Source of the DNA: Calliphora vicina
Lineage: Eukaryota; Arthropoda; Insecta; Diptera; Calliphoridae
Assembly (NCBI RefSeq): GCF_958450345.1
Contig: NC_088781.1
Coordinates: 117,068,431-117,132,430, forward strand
Length of the DNA stretch: 64,000 nucleotides
Direction of reading: 5' to 3'
Within the stretch, counting starts at the first letter, position 1, and every line of letters starts with the position of its first letter. The position numbers and the translations under genes are program-made. Positions 10,801-23,400 of the stretch are shown one piece after another. The notes beneath the pieces are model-generated. The model was not told where the DNA came from and did no database searches. It saw nothing but the letters and a program-made list of their open reading frames with translations.

Positions 10801-13800
10801 GGATCTAGAGGTAGACGTGGTAATGATGGCAGCACCGGTCCCAAAGGTGACAGTGGTCAACCTGGTCCCCCAGGAATACAAGGCGAAAGAGGTCCACAAG
10901 GCGCTGAAGGACCTAGAGGTTTTATTGGAATGCCAGGTGTACCAGGATCTGATGGTAAAACTGGACCACATGGTCCTCCCGGTGAAAGAGGTCAACCAGT
11001 AAGTTTATAATTGTTTTATAACTTATACTTAAATCTTCCTTTACACTATATGAGTTAATATTCGAATTCAATACCAGAGACCGCGTATATGTTATTGTTT
11101 TTAGATAAATAAAATTAAAATGATTTTTAACATCAGATATGAGCTACGTGTAAAGGAAATTATAATGAAATGTATGTACAGTTTAGTTTCATTCAATGTT
11201 TATATTCCTGAATGCAAAAATAAGTTTTTTACATTTTTAATTTAAAAAGGATTTTCACCATTAAAAATAAAATCCAAATTAGTGTTGTTAAAAATCTTGT
11301 ATTTTTCCCAGTCAACTAATTTATATTACATTATGAATCTATATTATAGGGGGAACCAGGTAAACCTGGACCTATTGGAGAGCTGGGTGTTATTGGACCA
11401 AGAGGTGCTCCCGGAGAAATGGGGCCAATTGGAGAACCTGGAATACCAGGCTTACCTGGACAACCTGGAGAAGCTGGTATACCGGGAGAATCTGGTAAAG
11501 AAGGTCCCCAAGGACCAGTAGGCCCTATGGGTAATCAAGGTCCCCAAGGCCCTACCGGTCTGCCAGGTTTCCCAGGAGAGAGAGGTCATCAAGGACAACC
11601 AGGTCTTCCGGGTTTAAAAGGCGAACAAGGTATGACAGGTGGTCCTGGCTTAACGGGCGACAAAGGACAAGCTGGTGTACCTGGTCAATTAGGTCTACCT
11701 GGACCACAAGGAAATCAAGGTAATCCTGGAAATCCCGGAGCTCCAGGAGCTAAAGGTGAAGTTGGTGAAAGAGGCCCTATAGGTCCAGCGGGTAGAGATG
11801 GAATAACTGGACTTAGAGGTTTACCAGGACCACCAGGCCCTATGGGCACTCCAGGTGAAGATGGTGACAAAGGAGAGGCTGGAATACCTGGAGAAAAGGG
11901 TCTGAAAGGAAACCAAGGCGAACAAGTAAGATTTATGAAAAGTATAGTGTAATTTTATATTATTTGTTTCTTTTAATTAGGGTCCTGCTGGTCCCGCTGG
12001 ACCTCAAGGTCCTAGAGGAGAATCTGGCCCACCAGGATCTCCTGGTGAAAAGGGTCCACCGGGCGAACAAGGACACCGTGGTATTAAGGGCGAAGATGGT
12101 AAACAGGGCTTGCCTGGTCTCATGGGAAAAACCGGTTTGCAAGGTCTACCCGGTCCAGCTGGAGTTAAAGGTGAAAGAGGAGATGATGGCTTAATGGGCC
12201 CCGTTGGGCCTCCAGGTCCACCTGGTGATCAAGGTCGCAGAGGACCAAAAGGTAGTTATTAATGTTATTCTAACTTAAAAAGTAAATATGGTAAATGTAT
12301 ATACTATTTTGTAAAAATTCCAGGTGCAATTGGGCATCAAGGAAAACCTGGACCACGTGGTCTTCCTGGTTTAACAGGAGCTGATGGTCCTCAGGGACCT
12401 CCGGGTCCTGTTGGTCCAACTGGACGTGCCGGAGAGAAAGGTATTGCAGGGCCTAAAGGAGAAGAAGGTAAATCGGGACCTGTAGGTCCTCAAGGCAGAC
12501 CCGGTGTGGCTGGTCCAGAGGGTCCTAAAGGTGATATAGGTCCAAGAGGTTTTCCTGGTGCTAGAGGAGAGCCAGGTTTGGTGGGACTTAAAGGCGATGT
12601 TGGTCCTGAAGGTGAGGATGGTAAACCGGGTGAACTTGGACCACCAGGTGAACAAGGTCCCGAAGGTAGAATAGGAGAGACAGGACCACCAGGTAAACAG
12701 GGTCCTGAAGGACCTTCTGGCATGCAAGGCCCAACTGGGCCTCATGGAGAAAAGGGTGATAAAGGTGATTTAGGTCCTGAAGGACCTTTAGGCATGATCG
12801 GTCCTCAAGGACCTGCTGGCGTACAAGGTCTACGTGGAGCTAGAGGACCGCAAGGCATAGTAGGAGACATCGGTTTACCAGGTCTTGCTGGACCGGAGGG
12901 TAAAGAAGGTAAAGTTGGTTTACCGGGTCCGGCAGGACCCAAAGGCGATAGAGGCAGAAGAGGTCAAAAGGGCCATCGTGGTGAACTTGGTATGGCGGGT
13001 ATTAAAGGAGAACAAGGTGAAAAGGGTGATCGAGGCTTCAGAGGACCCCATGGACCAGAAGGCCCCAAAGGTGATCCAGGTCCATTGGGTCCTGTTGGTC
13101 ATAAAGGTAATGATGGGCCACCTGGTTTGCCGGGCATGCATGGTCCAACTGGTCCCAAAGGTGTTGATGGTCGAGCTGGCAATAAGGGTGAATTAGGACC
13201 GCCCGGCCCACCTGGTGTACCAGGAGCACCCGCAGAAGCGCCCATGATACCGCCCGAACTATTATTCCAAATGCAACAATATTCCACTACTAAAGCAGAA
13301 ACCAGACGTCGCAGAGACGTTGACATATCAGCCGCAATTGAAGACGATGATGATGTAAATGAACTAATGGGTGTATTTTCAAGTCCTGTGGCAAGATCCA
13401 ACGAAGATAAGAAGAAAACAAAACGCAAGAAAAAGAAGAAATTAGAAACATCTGAGGCTTCTGACAAAATAGTGGATATGTACAATGCTATATATGGCAT
13501 GCGCCAAGAAATGGATAAAATTCGGAAACCCACAGGCACCCAAGATAACCCTGGTCGTTCTTGTCGCGACTTGTATTATGCACATGCCCAGTTTGAAGAC
13601 GATTGGTATTGGATTGATCCTAACGGCGGTATGCCAGACGATGCCATTAAGGTTTATTGTAAAATGTCAAGTAATGGAGAAACCTGCATATATCCCGATG
13701 TTCATACATCGGAAAGACCTCTGGTGCCCATGCGCCTAGGCAATGAAAAACAATGGTTTTCGCAAATGCAGGGTGGTGCCAAAATAAGCTATGATGGCAT

Positions 13801-14225
13801 AGGAGTAGTTCAATTGACTTTCTTGAAACTTTTATCACAAGAAGCATATCAAAACTTTACGTACTACTGTCGCAACTCAGTGGCCTGGCATGATCGTACA
13901 CACAATAATTTCGAAAAGGCGCTCAAATTTATGGGTGATAATGAGATGGAAATAACAGTGGAGGAGGGTGGTCTTAAACCGGAAGTGGTTAAAGATGAGT
14001 GTGCGGTAAGTTTCGAAATTATAAATGTAATTTTTAATAATTTTTACTAAATAATAAATTTCCTTTTATACATTTTTCTAGAATACGCATGCTTCGGGAT
14101 CAACCGTTTTACTTTTTACAACAAAACGTTTAAGTTATTTGCCACTTAACGATTTTTTGCCCTCGGACTATGGCAAAGAAAATCAAGCCTTTGGTTTCCA
14201 AGTTGGTCCCGTTTGTTTTAAATAG
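7855..14225 (+). CDS. Fibrillar collagen alpha chain, type V/XI-like (5' exon missing)
   Basis: This gene encodes an extracellular-matrix fibrillar procollagen chain. The exons I place are 7855-9383, 9439-9522, 9583-9693, 9760-10020, 10081-10998, 11350-11925, 11981-12251, 12324-14005 and 14082-14225 (stop TAG), all with GT-AG borders and joining in frame to about 1857 residues. Domains in order: a TSPN/laminin G-like domain (cysteines at GMCGM, NLDCTK, YEVCTK, TPCID), a Ser-rich then acidic variable region with Lys-rich KTRKTKKDRKKSKKSSK, a short minor helix, then a major Gly-X-Y helix of 337 triplets. After it come a telopeptide with RRRRD (13304-13315), a coiled coil (KIVDMYNAIYGMRQEMDKI) and a COLFI domain ending GPVCFK. 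The first exon with the signal peptide is upstream and unidentified: exon 7855 starts with two bases of a split codon. The layout matches vertebrate clade B chains. Prolyl/lysyl hydroxylation, trimer assembly and propeptide removal are inferred from the family. Confidence 0.95.
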
Positions 14226-14484
14226 ATGTTTATTTTAATTTTGAAATTTTGAATCTCTGTATACCAAATTGTTTGTTAGTTTAAGAAAACTAAGTTTATT
14301 TCTAAGAAAAACAGTTAAGTTTTAATTTTTGACTGCCATTTTATACTTAAAATAAGTTGTTTTTCTGTTCATTAAAAATTTACAAGCATTTATTATTTTA
14401 TAAGTTTTTAAATTCTAAGCTGAGAGAGTCTGTATAGTTAAGTTAAAGAAAAGAGTTTGTAAATTTTCTAAAAAATAGTTAAGT

Positions 14485-14490
14485 AATAAA
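14485..14490 (+). other. Likely poly(A) signal of the collagen gene
   Basis: An AATAAA hexamer lies about 260 bp after the collagen stop codon, in an AT-rich 3' region that precedes a MITE and a minisatellite. No nearer exact AATAAA was seen. Confidence 0.5.
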
Positions 14491-14591
14491 TTTTAGATAA
14501 AATTTTAAATAAAATTTTAAATCAGAGTAGTTTTATTTTAAATTTATTTCCTTAATTTGTCAAAATGTTGCATCAATCGTAGTTCTATGTC

Positions 14592-14758
14592 CCGGTCCAC
14601 ACTGAGAAACATTTGTGAACTTCACCCAGTGAAGTTTTTGCTTTTCAGTTTTTGACATTTCTGTACAGTACGAATACGAACGAATAATTGTGTATGACAT
14701 ACTCAACATTTTTCATTCCTCTTTTGTTTTGCAGCAAATGTTTCACAGTGTGGACCGG
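14592..14758. mobile_element. Short TIR element (MITE)
   Basis: The 167-bp unit starts CCGGTCCACACTG and ends CAGTGTGGACCGG, with further inner complementarity (GAAACATTTGT against GCAAATGTTTC). No clear target duplication was found. It lies in the 3' flank of the collagen gene. Confidence 0.75.
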
Positions 14759-14779
14759 TTATAAGTTTTAAAATGTTTG

Positions 14780-15765
14780 CCTCATTCGTAGTTCTTAATT
14801 TAGTTCTTAAAGTTGTCTAAACTTTGCTTTAATCGTGGTTATTTAAGTTGTTAAAATTTCGGTTCAATCGTTGTTCTGTAAGTTGTCGAATTTTCCCTTC
14901 AATTGTAGTTCTTTAAATTTCTAAAGTTGTCTAGTAGTTCTTTAAGATGACTACACTTCAATCGTAGTTCTTTAAGTTGACTAAATTTCCCTTCAATCGT
15001 AGTTCACTTAGTTGACTAAATTTCCCTTCAATCGTAGTTCTTAAAGTTGACTAAATTTCCCTTCAATCGTAGTTCTTAAAGTTGACTAAATTTCCCTCCA
15101 ATCGTAGTTCTTAAATGGCTTTAAATATTACTTTAATAGTAGTTCTTTTAGTTGACTAAATTTCCCTTCATTCGTAGTTCTTTAAGTTGACTAAATTTCC
15201 CTTCATTCGTAGTTCTTTAAGTTGACTAAATTTCCCTTCAATCGTAGTTCTTTAAGTCGATTAAATTTCCGTTCAATCGTAGTTCTTTAAGTCGACTAAA
15301 TTTCCCTTCAATCGTAGTTCTTTAAGTCGACTAAATTTTCCTTCAATCGTAGTTCTTTAATTGGTTTCAATTTTACTTTAATCGTAGTTCTTTTAGTTGA
15401 CTAAATTTCCCTTCAATTGTAGTTCTTTAAGTTGTCTAAATTTCCCTTCAATCGTAGTCCTTTAAGTCGACTAAATTTCCCTCAAATCGTATTTCTTTAA
15501 GTTGACTAAATTTCCCTTCAATCGAAGTTCTTAAAGTTGACTAAATTTCCCTTCAATCGTATTTCTTTAAGTTGACTAAATTTCCCTTCAATCGTGGTTC
15601 TTAATGTTGACTAAATTTCCATTAAATCGTAGTTCTTTAGTTGGTTTAAATTTTACTTTAATCGTAGTTCTTAAATTTCCCTTCAATCGTAGTTCTTTAA
15701 TTGGTTTAAATTTTACTTAAATCATAGTTCTTTAAGTTGACTAAATGTCCCTCCAATCCACTATA
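14780..15765. repeat. 35-bp minisatellite array
   Basis: About 25-28 degenerate copies of a 35-bp unit (TTTAAGTTGACTAAATTTCC + CTTCAATCGTAGTTC) lie in tandem. The first copies (14780-14940) are the most diverged. The central ones (14980-15620) are often nearly identical, and a few carry a TTGGTTTAAATTTTACTTTA variant. There is no spacer diversity, so this is a simple tandem repeat. Confidence 0.9.
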
Positions 15766-15789
15766 GGTAATTTTACCCATTTTTGTGGA

Positions 15790-16390
15790 CAAAACTATAA
15801 GGAAACACTGAACAAGATGAAAATCGGTATACGAGGTTTTCAAGGTTTCTAATTTCGAATCTGAGCTAGAATTTTTTAAATTCAAAATGGCGGATGCAAT
15901 ATGGCGGCGTAAATTTTAAAATGACTTCTGATTTACATGAAAATCGGTATACGGGGGTATTCACGATTGCTGATTTCGAATCTGAGGTAAAATTTTTCAA
16001 ATTCAAAATGGCGGATCCTATGTGGCGGCTTAAATTTTAAAATGTTTTCTGATTTACATGAAAATTGGTATACGGGTGTATTCACGATTGCTGATTTTGA
16101 ATCTGAGGTAGAATTTTTCATATTCAAAATGGCGGATCCTATGTGGCGGCTTAAATTTTAAAATTCTTTGTGATTTACATGAAAATTGGTATACAGGAGT
16201 ATTCAAGATTGCTAATTTCTAATCTGAGGTAAAACTTTTCAAATTCAAAATGGTGGATCCAATATGGCGGCGTAAATTTTAAAATGACTTCTGATTTACA
16301 TGAAAATCGATATACGTAGGTATTGACGATTGCTGATTTCGAATCTGAGGTAAAATTTTCCAAATTTAAAATGGCGGATCCATTTTTATT
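15790..16390. repeat. Tandem repeat with about 120-bp period
   Basis: About five copies of a unit carry the landmarks AAAATGGCGGATCC, ATATGGCGGCGTAAATTTT, TGATTTACATGAAAATCGG and CGATTGCTGATTTCGAATCT, spaced about 120 bp apart (for example 15884, 16004, 16124). Short open frames on both strands repeat with the unit and are by-products of the repeat. Confidence 0.9.
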
Positions 16391-16394
16391 TCCA

Positions 16395-17470
16395 AAACAT
16401 CAAAAAAAATATGTTTTCCTTCACTTAAGCCTATTCCTTATTCAAAAAAAAAACAGCAGCATTCTTCTCCTCTTTCTTTTCTTCATCCAACCAAACTTCC
16501 GCAAATTCGTTATTTTGCAAGCGGAGGCTGCCTACGAAAAATGATATTTCTCAAAAAGTGCAACATGAAATTGACAAATTAAACACAAAATTCCACATTT
16601 AACACGTTTCTGATTGTTTAAACCCGGCCAAATTCGGCCAACTTTTTAAAAGTTTATCCAAAGTTAATTTTTCAGAAAATATTATAAAATTATGGGTTAT
16701 GTCAGAAGCATGAGTTTTTTCGCCAAAAACATTTGTTTTTATAAAATATTTTTCTTAAAATTTTAAGCTCTTACTATCACTTATGTTTGCCATATTTAAT
16801 TTAAATTTCTGTTTGTTTTTTCACTATTTAAATAAACTTAAAAATTTGAACAAATTGCACTGTATATACTGATTTCAACACTTTGCTCACAAACAATGAC
16901 TTGCTCAAAAACAAAATTTTGCAGTTGTTTGCTTTAATGTTTTCTTTATCAAATACCAACAACAAAAAATAAATTCATGAAAGTTCAAAAAATTACTTTT
17001 TGCCTCAAAAATGGGTAAAATTACCTGTAGTGTATTGTCTAGTTCGATGCGGGTTATTAGAGAAGAAGTATTGGAGGAGGAGTTGCATATATATTTGACA
17101 TTATTATTGTCATATTCATCATTTGCTGGACAATAAACCTTAACCGACATTAAGGCTATTTACTATTTTAGATAACCGAATTTCGGTTTTTGAAAACAAA
17201 TTCGAATAATCACACTCACTAATGTACACTTATTGTGTTTTTACATCCAGAGTCAATTATTTAAATTTAGCAATTTAAAGTATCAGACATATACCCGTAC
17301 ATACCTACATATTATAAAAATAGTAATTATTTTAATACAGTGAAATTATTATTATTTCATAGATTTAATTGAGCCAAAATGAACGGCCAATTAATGAAGC
17401 CAAATTAAAATCACAGCATATACTTTGCTCAACACAATATTTAGCATTTGAAATGTAAACTTATACATAT
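16395..17470. other. Intergenic stretch before the DUF1091 gene
   Basis: No exon or element is recognised. The DNA is AT-rich, and the promoter of the DUF1091 gene presumably lies towards the right end, but no specific site stands out. Confidence 0.4.
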
Positions 17471-17476
17471 TTTAAA

Positions 17477-20400
17477 ATGCTATTAAACAATTTTCAAAAA
17501 ACTATTTTGCGTTTTTGTATTATAATTTCCATTATAATAAATGTACGAATAATAAAATAAATATTTAACCAACAATAAATGAAAAATAATTTGAATTGCT
17601 TTTGTCGTTTTAAAGGTATTTAGTGGTCACTTAGATATAACTTCAATAAAATGTAAAAATCTGGATCCAAGTTTTGTCAATATTACAAAATGTTTTAATA
17701 AACGTATATCACGTTGGATATCGGAAACAACCATAAATATTACTTTTGCTAATGAACTTACAAAACTTGTAGTAAGTATTTTCATTTATTGGCAATTAAT
17801 AGTTTGTGTAAATTAATGCTCTTTGTTTTATAAAAAAAATTTAATTTCAGGGTAAGGTTGGCTTATACAAACGTTCGAATAATAAATACAATCCATATTT
17901 ATTTCAAGACACTACATTTGAAAGTTGCAAATTTTTAGCGAAACGTTCAAGTTTTCCCATGATTGACTATTTATATAAACAAATTGAAAAATATACCAAC
18001 ATAAATCGATCCTGTCCTATAAGCGTGAGTAAATTAAGTGCAGATAAATTATGTGATGGAAAATAAACATGTGTTTTAAAACCTAGGTTTGCTACCGTTA
18101 TTAAATATCTGGTCAAATATCCATTAGTTTTGACTAACCTATTAAGCTTCTATTGTCGTGTTTATGTATATTCAATCGCTGATCCGTATGTAGTACCAAT
18201 TTAGCTTCTATCATACATTTTTATATACACACAGAAAACAGATTCGTATTCACAACCGAATTTGGCGCCAATCGAATTTTGTCGGTTGCAAGTACTATCA
18301 TTCTATTCAGTTGCAATGACTGAATATATTTGTATATACAATATCCCTTTGCTGAATTAACGATACACACAACTGTTCGAAAATAATAATTCAGTGGTAA
18401 GGACTGAAAGTATCAGTTGGAACAATTAATATATTTTTTGTTTTGTCAAAATACATACACACATAATTTAATTATTTTTTTGTGACTCTTTATTCGTTTA
18501 TACTAAAATTACATGTAAATATGCTACATATCTAATTATATCTAAACATAACACAAATAATACTAAATGATTCTTAAAATAAGAGGATCTTGCGAAGGTT
18601 GGAACAGGCCCGTATTTCGTTTTTTGTCCTATATATGAGTCGTCCATCACAGTAGGTACCAACATTGGAGACATGTTCAGGTTTCATTAGGCGCGAAGCA
18701 GCAAAGCATTTGATTTCTGCGTTTATGACAAGTGTTGAAGATACAGTCACGATTTTTTTCTCTGAAATAATGTTAAAAAAGCTATAGAGACATTTTAAAT
18801 TTATGTACAAAAATGTATTTAGATGGACCTAATTAATAATGAAGAACTTACCTTCTCGTTTATAATTATTACTGGTTATTTCTTCTTGTACAATAAATTT
18901 AATTATTTTGATTATTCACTTTATTTTAATAATTCTTTTTATAAAATGACAAAAAACTTAAAAAATTTTCCATTGGTTGACAAACTAGTATACTTGTATA
19001 TCATAATGGAATTTTTCGTTTGCAACCATCAATATGCTGAATATAATTCGGTAGTGTTTTCCGAATACATTAAATTAAGTTTAGTAAAGACACAAACCGG
19101 TGTTTTAAGGCTGCTTCAACCATATTTCAATTGCAATTATGGTTTTACGATTCTTATTACCGAAATTCAGTTAAATTTATAGTTATTTAATAACTACAAT
19201 AAATATTCGATATATATTATTAAATTTTAATAATCATAACCGATTTCCAACAAATCTGTTTTCTGTGTGTAGAACCAATTTTGCTTTAACTTTATAAAGA
19301 ACCAATTTAGCCTTACTCGTTGATCTTTATATAGAAGCAATTTAACTTCAATCGTAGAGAATTCAACTTCAACCATTGGAGTAGATAGGGGAGGGCTGGG
19401 GTATCAAAGCCCCCCCAGACTCGCATCTGCTCACCCCAAATATTTTTTCTTTATTTTAATTGCTGCCTTATTTTTTTAAATTTTTTGTAAGTGTATTGAT
19501 ATTTTTCAATAGCCGAATTCATATTCCTTACCCCCTGTCTATACTTGACAAATATTTATCATAACAATTAATGACGTTTGTTGTCAAGTCTGCGACAACA
19601 ACTGTGACAACAAATTGTTAGTGCAAAAGCACTAACAATTGTGTCCTAACGAAGCAATACTACTAATAAATAGAGACTATACTTGATAATTTTTTATCTT
19701 GACAACCATTTTGACGTTTATCATGATACAAATTTATCAGGTATAGAAAGGGGGTTAATACATTTCTTTAAATGTATACTTTGAATAGATTACGAAATTT
19801 TAACAATATATAACATAGATGAAGAGGAAAGTGTGACTTTCATTTTGGGAAGGGAATAATAGCCTAGATACGCTTATGATTTCAACCGTAGATCTTTATA
19901 TGGAACCAATTTAGCTTTTATCCTAGACTAGCTGAACACGGTCTGCGTTGCTGGCCCTACAACCTTAATATACAGTGTCGTACAAAACTAAATCACGGAC
20001 TCTCTCGACATGACTTCGGATGTGGTAGTCTCATGACAAAGTTGTTGCAGATATCTATAAAAAAAAGAGAAACGAATGTATTGAAGGCAAATGGGATATT
20101 ATATTTATGAATACATCTTTCTTCTTTTTTTATTTGGAGTAAAAATATATAAATAATTTGGTGTGCCAACTCGGGAGCAATTGATCGTGTGAAAAACATG
20201 AATTTTCCAAATGTAAATCAGCTGTCGGATAAGGCTGCTGTGTAACATTGCTTCAGAACTGATTGCGCAACGGTGTTCGGCTTCTGTAGCTTCATTTCCA
20301 GTGAAATAAATTTGAAGGAACTCCGCATCATCATTGGGTAACGGGAGCAACGATCCAATTCTGTGGTACATTTGGCCTTGAACTTTTTTAGCATGAGTTT

Positions 20401-23400
20401 TATTTTCGGATATTTTAAAGGAAGTGCTTGGAAATCGGAGTGGCACCGGAAATGTAACTAAGAAGCGGCTCAATAATTTGTGGCAGAGCAAATTTCCCGT
20501 TCCTTAGTGAAATTCAAAATTGCTTCAATCATCCTTATTGTAATGAAATGTCGCCAACTTTAAATCGATTCTTTCTCATGATCGAGCCATTCGTGAGCAA
20601 TTGGCTTCTAGTCTTTTCATATGCTGTTGGGGTATCTCTGCAGCTCTCGATGCAGATGCACTGCGACGCATTTGCTGAAGCCGTGATTCGCCGCGTTCTC
20701 TTTACGTTTCAACTAGGGTTTTTAATTTCCCGACATTTTTTGATTCCCGGGAATCGGTAAATTTTTTTCCACATTCCCGGGTACCCGACTATTCCCGAAA
20801 TATATAAGGAATATTATAGCCAAATTTTATATAAAAACTTAGTTTCATAATTATTAAATATCAGAGCTTCGAATTAATTAATATAATTTGTGCTTACTAA
20901 AATCTTAATCCGTAATTAAAGAATGTCAGCCTTTCATTCCATAAATCCATTCCTAATATTTAATTTTTTTGATTTGTTTAAACTGAATTAATTTTAAAGT
21001 TAATTAATAATAGAATTTATTCAAAATTTTAATGATTAAATTTTTGTTAAATCAAATGATTTACAAAATTACTTGAAAAAATTGTCTTAAGCCTTTTTGT
21101 ACTAGATTTGAATTGAAGAAGAATTTAATCACTTAATAAATTTTTGAAGCTATTTTGTTATGGATTTGAATAAAAAATTCAATAAGAAATAAATTCTATA
21201 AATAATTAATTCACTTTTTAAATTTTCATACGAAAAACCCCAAATAAATAATAATAAGCGGTCTATTATTACCGAGTGTTTTTTCAGTGTTTTTTGGTGA
21301 AAATAATAGAGTTCTAGTGAAAAATTGGCAAAATTCCCGGGAAATTTGTACCGGGAATTCCCGGGATAAAAGCCCTAGTTTCAGCAGCTCTACATTTAGA
21401 TGACCTTTCGCGATTTTCCACAAGATGCGATTAGCATTCTCTTTCTATTATCGCGTCTCTAGACGTAGATACCCATTACCGATTTTCTGAATACGCGATT
21501 CGCGTTCAGCAGCAGTTTCAGCTGCTCTTCTTTTCCTGATCTTCCGGGATTTGGTAGTGTTTTTACCAATAACTTTTTGTTTTGGTAAATTTTCACTTAA
21601 AATACTTTGTAAACCAATTTTATTCTTGTAAAAATTCCAAAACATTTGTTGCTTACTAATTTAATTTAACTTATTTATAGCTTTTTAACTGATCAACACA
21701 AAACTGCAATTAACGCAGAGCAAATCAAATGTAGTCAGTGACTAAATGAAAACATATTTTATTTGAATAAACCGATACTGACTTCACCTTTTTTATACCC
21801 TTCACCTTCGTGAGAAGGGTATATATAAGTTTGTCATTCCGTTTGTAATTTCCACAATATAATTTTCCGACCCTATAAAATATGTATATTCTGGATCCTT
21901 ATAGATAGCGGAGTCGATTCATGTCGAGTCATGTCCGTCTGTCTGTCTGTTGAAATCAACTTTCCGAAGCCCCCAAATACTTATATACACGATTCATACA
22001 TCAATATCTCCGGAATTCTTCCGGCTCGATTGCTATTTAAAATCGAGAAAATCGGTCTACAAATGGCTGAGATATGAGGAAAAAACCAGGACAACCTCGA
22101 TTTTTACCTATTTTTGACCAATATATGGATTACTAAGTTATTAAAGAAAATATGGATATCTAATGATAGATATTTCAAAGACCTTTGCAACGACGTATAT
22201 AAGACCACAGTAAGTTAGACATACAATGGGTTAAAATCGGAAAAAATATTTTTTAACCCGAATTTTTTTTCAACAAAATTTTTTTTTCGCTATATATTGA
22301 AAAAAAAAAATTTTTAAATTTAAAAAAAAAAATTAAATTTTAAAAAAACAATTCGAAAATTTTTTTTCCAAAAAATTAAAAAAACAACTTTGGAAAAAAA
22401 ATTTTTGTTTACCTAAAAATATTTAAAATTTTTATTTTGAAGTATAATTTGGTGAAGCGTATATAAGACTCGACACAGCTGAATATAGCTCTTTTACTTG
22501 TTATACCCTTCAACTTCGTGAGAAGGGTATATATAAGTTTGTCATTCCGTTTGTAATTTCTACATTTTTCATTTCCGACCCTATAAAGTATATATATTCT
22601 GGATCCTTATAGATAGCGGAGTCGATTAAGCCATGTCCGTCTGTCTGTCTGTTGAAATCAATTTTCTGAAGACACCAGATAATTCTGTCAGACATGCTTT
22701 CTAGAATTTTGCTATTTAAAATCAGCAAAATCGGTCCACAAATGGCTGAGATATAAGGAAAAAACCAAGACAACCTCGATTTTTGACCTATTTTTGACCT
22801 ATATCTGGATTACTAAGACATTAATATAGACAATATGGATATCTAATGATTGACATTTCAAAGACATCTGCAACGACGTATATAAGACCATAGTAAATTG
22901 GACCTACAATGGGTCAAAATCGGAAAAAAAATTAAAATTTAAATTTAAAAAAAAAAAAAATTAAAAAAAAAAAAAAAAAATTAAAATTAAAAAAAAATTT
23001 TAAAAAAAATCGAAAAAAAATTTTTCAAAAAAATGAAAAAAACAACTGGACAAAATATTAAATTTTGTTTACCTAAAAATATTTTAAATTTTGAAGTATA
23101 ATTTGGTGAAGGGTATATAAGATTCGACACAGCACAGCGAATATAGCTCTCTTACTTGTTTTTTATTAAAAGTGTAATGCGGAGATTTATTAAAAATATA
23201 TTTTTTTTTAAATAGAATTCACATGGAAATTTCTTTTTGAAAATTTGGTATGTACCGGACATGTGCTGGAATGTATTCCTGTGAATTAAAATTTTTAGAT
23301 GATGTGGTCGACAAATTTTTTTGTTATTGGTTTTTACACCTAAACCGGCAACAGTACCCTGAGGCACTCTTCACCTTTTTCCACCTGGTTACTAAGCTTA

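Noticed and set aside
10166..13229. Many antisense and shifted open frames over the collagen helix (Pro- or Leu/Val-rich)
   Set aside because: They are by-products of the Gly-X-Y repeat, whose 9-bp rhythm avoids stops in several frames.
14780..15765. CRISPR-like look of the regular 35-bp repeat
   Set aside because: There are no unique spacers between units, and the setting is an animal genome; it is a minisatellite.
15933..16363. Repeated open frames (FEFEKFYLR...EISN) on the minus strand at the 120-bp repeat
   Set aside because: They recur with the DNA unit, lack starts and family resemblance, and are broken between units.
18823..19182. 119-codon open frame as a gene
   Set aside because: It is within the 1042-bp TIR element, composed of AT-rich low-complexity codons, with no recognisable domain. 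Its second copy is identical only because the element is recent.
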